DNA from: CAWDLX01 sp046728155
Lineage (GTDB): Bacteria > Actinomycetota > Actinomycetes > Mycobacteriales > Micromonosporaceae
Assembly (NCBI GenBank): GCA_046728155.1
Contig: JBKPDY010000059.1
Coordinates: 1 to 11,466 of the forward strand
Length of the DNA stretch: 11,466 bases
Direction of reading: 5' to 3'
Shown: positions 6,724-11,466 of the stretch, piece after piece
How the letters are laid out: the number at the start of each line of letters is the position of its first letter
How positions within the stretch are numbered: the first letter of the stretch is position 1
Made by a program: the position numbers and the translations under genes
Notes under the pieces: generated by a model
What the model was told of the DNA's origin: nothing
The model's input: the letters and a program-made list of their open reading frames with translations, nothing else
The model's database searches: none

Positions 6724-7350
6724 TCAGGACTCCTTGACGGAGATCTGCTCGACGGTGTTCGCGACGTGCTCGAAGGCGTCACAGGCCTTCTCGAGCTCGT
6801 CGGCGACCTCCTTCATCTTCAGCACCGAGAGGGCATCGTACTCGCCGGAGAAGAGCCGTACGAGCAGCATCCGGTACGCCCGGTCGCCCTCGTTCTCGAG
6901 TCGGTTGACCTCGACCCAGTACTCCTTGAGGTCGGTCAACGACCTCAGTCTGGGCATCGCCTGTGACGTGACCCGCGCCTGCCGGTCGATCACGCGCACG
7001 ATCTCGTGGATCTCCCGGGGCAGGGCGGGCAGCTTCGTCAGGCCGTACAGGTAGACCAGGTTGCCGGCGGCCTCGATGTGGTCCATGACATCGTCCATGC
7101 TGGATGCCAGCCGGTAGATGTCCTCACGGTCGAACGGGGTGATGAAGGTCGAGTTGATCCGGTTGTACAGCTCGTGCGTGATCTTGTCGCTGTCGTGCTC
7201 GACCTCGCCGAGGCGCTCAGAGACCGACTGCACATCCACGTCGGGCAGCGCCAGCTCGCTGAGTATCTCCGCCCCGCGGACAAGGTTCTCGGCGGCACGG
7301 ATGAAGAACTCGTACAACGAGTTGTCGCTGGGCGTGAACCTGAATCGCAC
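6724..7350 (-). CDS. DUF47 family (PhoU-like) PiT accessory protein
   Basis: 208 residues, typical for DUF47. The all-helical, Glu/Asp-rich protein belongs to the PhoU-like fold: FFIRAAENLVRGAEIL at the N-terminus, then EVEHDSDKITHELYNRI, a TPFDREDIYRLASSMDDV block characteristic of the family, a second bundle with VNRLENEGDRAYRML, and LEKACDAFEHVANTVEQI at the end. The acidic E/DxxxD motifs in each helical repeat are the positions where PhoU-like proteins bind metal clusters. Members encoded beside PiT genes are thought to modulate or stabilise the transporter, and the overlap-style coupling here agrees with that. The GTG start has GAGG (reverse strand, 7360-7357) 6 nt upstream. A 112-bp gap separates it from PPK2, enough for its own promoter. 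Confidence 0.93.
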   Translation of the reverse strand: MRFRFTPSDNSLYEFFIRAAENLVRGAEILSELALPDVDVQSVSERLGEVEHDSDKITHELYNRINSTFITPFDREDIYRLASSMDDVMDHIEAAGNLVYLYGLTKLPALPREIHEIVRVIDRQARVTSQAMPRLRSLTDLKEYWVEVNRLENEGDRAYRMLLVRLFSGEYDALSVLKMKEVADELEKACDAFEHVANTVEQISVKES

Positions 7351-7449
7351 GGGGAGCCTCGCGTGGGCCGAAGGAGCGGGGGCGGACTTTGACGAATGCT
7401 AGGTCTCGATGAACGACAGCCGCGGTGCGGGCCGAGAGCCCTGGTGATC

Positions 7450-7482
7450 GTTCATCCTCTATTCACCTGTCGTTCGCCTTCG
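7450..7482 (+). promoter_or_regulatory. Tandem PHO-box-like array (three 11-bp units)
   Basis: Three head-to-tail 11-bp units sit with no spacer: GTTCATCCTCT (7450-7460), ATTCACCTGTC (7461-7471) and GTTCGCCTTCG (7472-7482). They match, at 9, 8 and 9 of 11 positions by eye, the Streptomyces PhoP direct-repeat unit as I know it, G(G/T)TCAYYYR(G/C)G. A further GTTCATCGAGA lies on the opposite strand at 7415-7405, just upstream of a possible -10 TAGCAT (7401-7396). The array is about 100 bp upstream of the DUF47-PiT start and overlaps the last codons of PPK2. Regulation of the phosphate transporter pair by PhoP is the inference. The main array is oriented against their transcription, which lowers certainty. 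Confidence 0.45.
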
Positions 7483-8383
7483 CGGACTCGGCGACCAGGC
7501 GCGCCCTCTCTGTTGCCACCTCGAAGTCGGCCGACGGGTACGCCAGATCGAGCTCCGCGAGGTGGGCCAGGAGGATGTTCGCCACGGCCCAGTTGCGGTA
7601 CCACTTCCGGTCGGCCGGCACGACGTACCAGGGGGCGTCGCGGGTGTGGCAGCGGGTGAGCACGTCCGCGTAGGCCTCCTGATACTGCGGCCAGAATGCC
7701 CGGTCATCGACATCGGCCGGGTTGAACTTCCATTGCTTTGTCGGGTCGTCCAGCCGGGCCAGCAGTCGTTCCCGCTGCTCGTCGGATGAGATGTGCAGCA
7801 TGATCTTCACGATCGTGACGCCGTCCGCGACGAGGCTCGCCTCGAACGCGTTGATCTGGTCATACCGCGCCTTCCACACCCGTTTCGGCACGAGCGACCG
7901 AACCCGGACCGCCAGGACGTCCTCGTAGTGGGAGCGGTTGAACACGCCGACGTAACCCGCCCGGGGGACGGCCCGGTGGATCCGCCAGAGGAAGTCGTGG
8001 GCCAGTTCGTCCGGTGTCGGCGCCCGGAACGCGGTAATGCGTACGCCCAACGGGTTCATCGCACCGACGACGGCTCTGATCGTGCCGTCCTTGCCGCCGC
8101 AGTCCATCGCCTGCAGCACCAGAAGCACCCGGCGCCGACCGGCTCCCATCTCGGCGGCGGCGTAGAGCTTCTCCTGTTCGGCGGCGAGCGACTCGCCGAG
8201 CCGGGCCACCTCGGCGCGCGACCACCCCTTCGGCTCTGCCGGCGGGGTGGCCAGACCAGGAGTCGACCGCGGGTTGACGTCGGCCAGGCCAGCGGCGTCC
8301 GCGCGGAGGAGCTTGCGGACGCGTCTAGCCCGGGCCGCCATTGCCGCCTCGTCGAGCGTAGTCGCGGTCGAAACGTCCGTCAT
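7463..8383 (-). CDS. ppk2: Polyphosphate kinase 2 family protein
   Basis: 306 residues, a single-domain PPK2. These enzymes transfer phosphate between inorganic polyphosphate and nucleoside mono- or diphosphates in the cytoplasm. Seen in order: an N-terminal helical extension (about 1-80); the Walker A loop LQAMDCGGKDGTIRAV (about 90-105); FNRSHYEDVLAVRV (about 148-161) carrying Walker B; and the lid RLDDPTKQWKFNPAD (about 210-224). The C-terminal WYVVPADRKWYRNWAV block is typical of the polyphosphate:nucleotide phosphotransferase subgroup. Which nucleotide it uses (AMP, ADP or GDP) cannot be decided. MDCGGKDG has Cys-Gly where MDAAGKDG or MDTAGKDG is more common. ATG 8383 is chosen over the upstream in-frame codons because AGGAGG (reverse strand, 8393-8388) precedes it by 4 nt. 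It lies upstream of, and on the same strand as, the phosphate transport pair. Confidence 0.93.
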   Translation of the reverse strand: MTDVSTATTLDEAAMAARARRVRKLLRADAAGLADVNPRSTPGLATPPAEPKGWSRAEVARLGESLAAEQEKLYAAAEMGAGRRRVLLVLQAMDCGGKDGTIRAVVGAMNPLGVRITAFRAPTPDELAHDFLWRIHRAVPRAGYVGVFNRSHYEDVLAVRVRSLVPKRVWKARYDQINAFEASLVADGVTIVKIMLHISSDEQRERLLARLDDPTKQWKFNPADVDDRAFWPQYQEAYADVLTRCHTRDAPWYVVPADRKWYRNWAVANILLAHLAELDLAYPSADFEVATERARLVAESAKANDR

Positions 8384-8387
8384 CCAC

Positions 8388-8393
8388 CCTCCT
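8388..8393 (-). promoter_or_regulatory. Ribosome binding site of PPK2
   Basis: A perfect AGGAGG on the reverse strand, 4 nt before ATG 8383, excludes the 15-residue longer reading from 8428. Confidence 0.7.
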
Positions 8394-8452
8394 GGGACTG
8401 ATCGTACGAACTCGACCTGGCCTCGCACCTGAGAACACTGCTCAGCCGACGC

Positions 8453-9088
8453 TCACGTCTGCTCGCCTCCGCGCTCGCTCCGCACCTGCCACCCCACAGA
8501 GTCGCTCCGCTTCCCTCCACGACTCCGCGAGGACCCCGGCACGGGCCTGACGGCCCTGCGATGCTCACTCGCTGTCGGCTCGCTGACCAGCGCCAGCCAC
8601 GGCTCGAACGCCGAAGCGAACGGCTCCGTTCCATTGCTGAGCGCCTCGGCCAACCAGTGGCTCGCCTTCATCGCCTCGACCACGACCTGGTCCGGATAAC
8701 CAAAGACCGTCCGATGTGCGACGAACTCGTCCTCGTCCAAACGTTCGATCTCGCCCCAGCGGCGCCGGCGGACATCCAGATCGAGATCGACGACCGTCAC
8801 CTCGACCCGGCCGACCCAGGTCGCCGGGGTCGTCACGTCACAGTAGACCTGGGTGGGCCGGGGCGGCGCATTGAACATCGCGGTCCACCAGGCGCGCGCC
8901 GGCACGAGCAGCACATACGGTTCGTTGCGAACCGCCGCCTGGTCGCCGTCGACCAGGGCCGGCGTACCCGCTTCGACCCCCAGCCAGGTGCCGTACTCGT
9001 CGACACCGAGATGGCGGGCTGGATAGCTCCGGTGGGGGCGTCCGTCGTACTTGAGAAAGACGACATCGACCAACTCCTCTTGGCCCAT
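8453..9088 (-). CDS. DUF402 domain protein (FomD/Ntdp-like)
   Basis: 211 residues. The body matches actinobacterial DUF402: FLKYDGRPHRSYPARHLG, GTWLGVEAGTP, a VLLVPARAWWTAMFNAPPRP block, VYCDVTTPATWV, VTVVDLDLDVRRRRWGE and LDEDEFVAHRTVFGYPD. Characterised relatives (FomD, Ntdp) are metal-dependent nucleotide or CMP-ester hydrolases. The conserved Asp/Glu of DLDLDV and DEDEF and the Tyr of VYCD are the likely metal and substrate residues, but activity here is unproven. ATG 9088 gives the canonical start; the frame stays open to 9226, but those residues look non-coding and a palindrome lies there. The C-terminal tail of about 30 residues, from roughly PVPGSSRSRG onward, is Arg/Ser/Gly-rich, unlike the family, and is encoded by the dispersed repeat at 8488-8538 and its flank. 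The gene is divergent from the helicase across 143 bp. Confidence 0.88.
   Translation of the reverse strand: MGQEELVDVVFLKYDGRPHRSYPARHLGVDEYGTWLGVEAGTPALVDGDQAAVRNEPYVLLVPARAWWTAMFNAPPRPTQVYCDVTTPATWVGRVEVTVVDLDLDVRRRRWGEIERLDEDEFVAHRTVFGYPDQVVVEAMKASHWLAEALSNGTEPFASAFEPWLALVSEPTASEHRRAVRPVPGSSRSRGGKRSDSVGWQVRSERGGEQT
8488..8538 (-). repeat. Dispersed hairpin repeat, copy A (in the 3' end of the DUF402 gene)
   Basis: Read on the reverse strand, this 51-bp element aligns with 11270-11317 on the forward strand. Its first 19 bases differ at one position, and GTGGGGTG near its end is shared. In RNA from the reverse strand, arms 8527-8520 and 8504-8497 pair over 8 bp (one G-U) around a 15-nt loop. 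It lies in the last codons of the DUF402 reading frame. Confidence 0.65.
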
Positions 9089-9099
9089 GCCGTCACCGG

Positions 9100-9114
9100 G
9101 CTCGCGCCGCGAGC
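9100..9114. promoter_or_regulatory. 15-bp palindrome upstream of DUF402
   Basis: GCTCGCG-C-CGCGAGC is a perfect 7+7 inverted repeat with a 1-bp centre, ending 11 bp before the DUF402 start codon in the divergent intergenic region. It could be an operator, or it may be chance in GC-rich sequence. No partner gene for a regulator is seen. Confidence 0.25.
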
Positions 9115-9187
9115 AACACCATGCGCGACATTCTTCACCGGAGGTCGGGCCGGCGCCAGGAAGCAGACATCGGCACACCCCGTGGGG

Positions 9188-9211
9188 CGCGCCGACCGCG
9201 AAATCGGCGCG
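9188..9211. promoter_or_regulatory. Inverted repeat at the helicase promoter
   Basis: Perfect 8-bp arms CGCGCCGA (9188-9195) and TCGGCGCG (9204-9211) with an 8-nt spacer. It covers where the -35 would be for the -10 at 9218-9223, so an operator role is possible. It does not resemble the actinobacterial LexA box. Confidence 0.3.
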
Positions 9212-9217
9212 GACGGG

Positions 9218-9223
9218 TAGCCT
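9218..9223 (+). promoter_or_regulatory. Candidate -10 for a near-leaderless helicase transcript
   Basis: TAGCCT (TANNNT) ends 8 nt before ATG 9232. No SD precedes this ATG, so a transcript starting at or next to the start codon is plausible. There is no clear -35. Confidence 0.35.
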
Positions 9224-9231
9224 CACTCACC

Positions 9232-11268
9232 ATGGCCGGCGCCCGTACCACCGCTTCGGTCTCCGAGTTGCTCGCCGCCGCGATCGACGCCGTGCCCGGA
9301 GGTGCAGCCCGACCGGGGCAACAGCGCATGGCGGAGGCGGTCGCCCAGGCCGCCGCAGATGAGGTACACCTGCTCGTGCAGGCCGGCACCGGTACCGGCA
9401 AGTCCTTGGCCTACCTCGTGCCGGCGCTGCTCGTCGATGGACCGGTGGTCGTATCGACCGCCACCCTGGCTCTGCAACACCAGCTGGTCGATCATGACCT
9501 CCCCCGCCTGGCCGAAGCGGTTCGGCCGCTTCTGCGCCGACGCCCCACGTTCGCTGTCCTCAAAGGACGCCATCACTATGTCTGTCTGGCCAAATTGGAC
9601 AGTGGAACCGCGCCCGAGTCGGACGGCCTGTTCGAGACCGGGCCCGGCGGCGCGACGAAGTGGTTGGGTGACGCGGGAAGGTTGGGCATGCAGGTGCAGC
9701 GCCTGCGGACCTGGGCGACGAAGACGTCGACCGGCGACCGCGACGAGCTCGATCCCGGCGTCGACGACACCGCCTGGCGGCTGGTCTCCACCCCGGCCCG
9801 GGAATGCGTCGGGGCGACGCGTTGCGCGTTCGGAGCAATGTGTTTCGCCGAAGCATCGCGAAGCCGGGCCCGCGATGTCGACATCGTTGTGACCAACCAC
9901 AGCCTGCTCGCCTTCGACATGCTCGCCGGGCGGCACATCATTCCCGACCACCGCCTGCTCGTCGTCGACGAGGCGCACGAGTTGGCCGACCGGGTCAGTT
10001 CGGCCAGTCAGGCGGAACTGAGTCCGGACGCCGTCGACCGGGCCGGCCGGCAGATACGGTCCCTTGTGGACGCTGATACCCACGAACGACTCACCGCGGC
10101 CAGCGACGCGCTGTCGCTGAGCCTGGCCGGTGCGATGGTGGGACGCCTCACCGGCGGACTGCCGACCTCATTGGCTGAGGCACTGACCCTGCTCGACGCG
10201 GCGGGTCGCCGGGCGTTGGACCTGATCGGTGAGATCAAGGCCGACGATCCGAACCCGGTCCGCACCCAGGCGGCGCGGGCCACCCTCAGTGATCTTGTCA
10301 CCACCGCTCAGCGCATGCTCGACGACTCCGCCTTCGACGTGATCTGGGTCGAGCGCGACGACCGCCGGCGGGCAGTTGTCGTCGCACCGCTGTCCGTCGC
10401 GCCTACTTTGCGCGAGTTCCTCTTCCACGACCGCACCGTGGTGGCCACGTCAGCCACGCTCGCTCTCGGGGGCAACTTCGACACGGTGGCCCGCTCGCTG
10501 GGACTGCCCCCGGTTGCGGCGGCGGGAGTACCGCTACGCCCGCGGCCGTCCTCGGACGACGCGGACGAGGCGGACGAAACGATCGAGTGGCGTGTACTGG
10601 ACGTGGGTTCGCCCTTCGAGTACCCGCGGCAGGGCATTCTCTACGTGGCGGCCCACCTACCGCGGCTGACTACCTCCGGACTTCCTGATCCCGCGGCGGC
10701 CGAGCTGGTCCGGCTGGTGCGCGCCCTGGGTGGCCGCACGTTGGGCTTGTTCTCATCCCGAAAGGCGGCCGAGCGGGCGGCGGAAGTACTCCGGAACCAG
10801 ACCGATGTAGAGGTTCTGCTGCAGGGCGAGGAGCAGCTGCCCCTGTTGGTGAAACGGTTCCGGGCCGAGCCCACGAGCTGCCTGCTCGGCGTCATGTCGT
10901 TGTGGCAGGGCGTGGATGTGCCGGGCGATGCCTGCCAGCTCGTCGTGATCGACCGGCTACCGTTCCCGCGACCGGACGAACCGCTGGCGGCGGCCCGGTC
11001 GGCCGCGGTTGACGCGGCCGGCGGTTCGGGGTTCACCGCGGTCAGCGTGCCGATCGCCGCCGTACGGTTGGCACAGGGTGTCGGACGGCTCATCCGCTCC
11101 TCGACCGACCGTGGGGTCGTGGCCGTACTCGATTCGAGGTTGGAGACAGCCCGCGGCTACGGTGCCTTCCTGCGGATGTCGCTGCCGCCGTTCTGGTACA
11201 CCACGAATCCGGCGGTGGTCGAGGGCGCGCTGCGCCGCCTCGCCGCCGTCGCGCCGAGCCCCGCCTAG
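9232..11268 (+). CDS. dinG: ATP-dependent DNA helicase, DinG/XPD-type with Fe-S cluster
   Basis: 678 residues, superfamily 2 helicase of the DinG/YoaA/XPD group: 5'-3' DNA unwinding, linked in relatives to R-loop, G-quadruplex and repair processing. Motifs in order: Walker A QAGTGTGKS (about 50-58); STATLALQHQL (Ia); four cysteines at about 118 (HHYVC), 192 (ARECVG), 198 (TRC) and 204 (AMC), with the spacing of the XPD-type 4Fe-4S domain; TNHSLLAFDML; DEAH (about 246-249) in VVDEAHELADR; VATSATLALGGNF (III); GLFSSRKAAERAAEVL; MSLWQGVDVPGD (V); and QGVGRLIRSSTDRG (VI). All motifs are intact, so an active helicase is expected. ATG 9232 is chosen because a -10 sits 8 nt upstream and the N-terminal extension from 9121 is Arg-rich and unlike the family. 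Convergent with the AI-2E transporter across copy B of the repeat. Confidence 0.94.
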   Translation: MAGARTTASVSELLAAAIDAVPGGAARPGQQRMAEAVAQAAADEVHLLVQAGTGTGKSLAYLVPALLVDGPVVVSTATLALQHQLVDHDLPRLAEAVRPLLRRRPTFAVLKGRHHYVCLAKLDSGTAPESDGLFETGPGGATKWLGDAGRLGMQVQRLRTWATKTSTGDRDELDPGVDDTAWRLVSTPARECVGATRCAFGAMCFAEASRSRARDVDIVVTNHSLLAFDMLAGRHIIPDHRLLVVDEAHELADRVSSASQAELSPDAVDRAGRQIRSLVDADTHERLTAASDALSLSLAGAMVGRLTGGLPTSLAEALTLLDAAGRRALDLIGEIKADDPNPVRTQAARATLSDLVTTAQRMLDDSAFDVIWVERDDRRRAVVVAPLSVAPTLREFLFHDRTVVATSATLALGGNFDTVARSLGLPPVAAAGVPLRPRPSSDDADEADETIEWRVLDVGSPFEYPRQGILYVAAHLPRLTTSGLPDPAAAELVRLVRALGGRTLGLFSSRKAAERAAEVLRNQTDVEVLLQGEEQLPLLVKRFRAEPTSCLLGVMSLWQGVDVPGDACQLVVIDRLPFPRPDEPLAAARSAAVDAAGGSGFTAVSVPIAAVRLAQGVGRLIRSSTDRGVVAVLDSRLETARGYGAFLRMSLPPFWYTTNPAVVEGALRRLAAVAPSPA

Positions 11269-11269
11269 T

Positions 11270-11317
11270 CGGGGTCCTCGCGAAGTCGTGAGCGCAGCGA
11301 GTGGCTTCGTGGGGTGA
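11270..11317 (+). repeat. Dispersed hairpin repeat, copy B (between helicase and transporter stops)
   Basis: This 48-bp element starts 2 bp after the helicase stop and fills the gap to the convergent transporter stop. Arms 11281-11288 and 11302-11309 pair over 8 bp (with two G-U) around a 13-nt loop containing GCGCAGCGAG. It is homologous to copy A at 8488-8538 read on the opposite strand. It probably acts as a terminator or 3'-end hairpin for the helicase gene. Confidence 0.65.
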
Positions 11318-11466
11318 CTAGTCGTCGTTGCGTTCCGGAGCCGGCGGGCCGGTCGGTGCGGTCGGCTCGACGACTCCACCCCGCTCGGCGGCACGGTGTT
11401 CCGCGATGAGGTGGCGGATACCGGTGTTGAGAACGGCCACCGTCGGTACGGCGATCAGGCCTCCTA
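11318..11466 (-). CDS. AI-2E family transporter, C-terminal fragment
   Basis: The reverse strand encodes 48 residues ending at TAG (11320-11318); the rest lies beyond the window edge. The fragment begins GGLIAVPTVAVLNTGIRHLI, which matches the end of the last transmembrane helix of AI-2E/PerM-type transporters (usual form GALIAVPLVAVLNT), followed by a hydrophilic cytoplasmic tail rich in Pro, Glu and Ala. This family is named for E. coli TqsA/YdgG, but most actinobacterial members have unknown substrates, including sodium/proton antiport in some relatives. Assignment from 20 informative residues is reasonable but not final. It converges on the helicase gene with 49 bp between, occupied by the hairpin repeat. 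Confidence 0.75.
   Translation of the reverse strand, partial: GGLIAVPTVAVLNTGIRHLIAEHRAAERGGVVEPTAPTGPPAPERNDD

Noticed and set aside
5877..6737. A 286-residue forward frame opposite the PiT gene
   Set aside because: Arg/Glu/Asp-rich low-complexity translation typical of antisense frames in GC-rich coding DNA; PiT on the other strand is unambiguous.
7793..8401. A 202-residue forward frame opposite PPK2
   Set aside because: No recognisable motif and fully covered by PPK2, whose catalytic motifs are intact.
8384..8452. A promoter for PPK2 with TACGAT (reverse strand, 8406-8401) as -10
   Set aside because: It would start the transcript inside the SD sequence and has no -35, so it was not listed as a feature.
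8561..9220. A 219-residue forward frame opposite DUF402
   Set aside because: It is the complement of conserved DUF402 blocks; composition is that of a shadow frame.

Overview
The window is high-GC actinobacterial DNA. GTG and TTG starts are frequent, and I see two candidate leaderless promoters (TANNNT 6-8 nt before a start codon). The protein families (DUF5996, actinobacterial DUF402, a PPK2 beside a DUF47/PiT pair, a DinG-type helicase) suggest a filamentous actinomycete, most likely Micromonosporaceae. That placement is an inference from protein style, not a computed result. No tRNA, rRNA, CRISPR array, insertion sequence or phage gene is visible.

Layout from left to right. (1) 2-1135 (+): the C-terminal 377 residues of a secreted multidomain protein, probably a serine-peptidase-like exoprotein, followed by a strong 13-bp stem terminator. 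(2) 1180-1640: no intact gene; it holds two toxin-antitoxin relics pointing tail to tail, a VapC/PIN C-terminus (+) and a Phd/YefM antitoxin (-) that looks frameshifted. (3) 1659-2561 (+): a DUF5996 protein of unknown function. (4) 2570-4577 (-): a leaderless-looking thiolase overlapping a NUDIX hydrolase of the NUDT19-like acyl-CoA/CoA diphosphatase type. (5) 4674-5654 (+): a Gfo/Idh/MocA oxidoreductase, divergent from the thiolase. (6) 5718-8383 (-): a phosphate block of PPK2, then a PhoU-like DUF47 protein, then a PiT phosphate transporter. The last two are translationally coupled, and a three-unit PHO-box-like array lies between PPK2 and DUF47. (7) 8453-9088 (-): a DUF402 (FomD/Ntdp-like) protein, divergent from (8) 9232-11268 (+): an iron-sulphur DinG/XPD-type helicase. 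(9) 11318-11466 (-): the C-terminus of an AI-2E family transporter.

The genes are mostly ordinary chromosomal genes. The phosphate block fits together functionally: PiT imports phosphate, DUF47 probably modulates PiT, and PPK2 exchanges phosphate between polyphosphate and nucleotides. The thiolase/NUDIX pair suggests joint handling of acyl-CoA pools. The most unusual features are non-coding. The PHO-box-like array is one. The other is a roughly 50-bp dispersed hairpin repeat, present at the 3' ends of the DUF402 and helicase genes, whose stem substitutions preserve pairing between the two copies. At DUF402 the repeat seems to have supplied the last codons of the protein.
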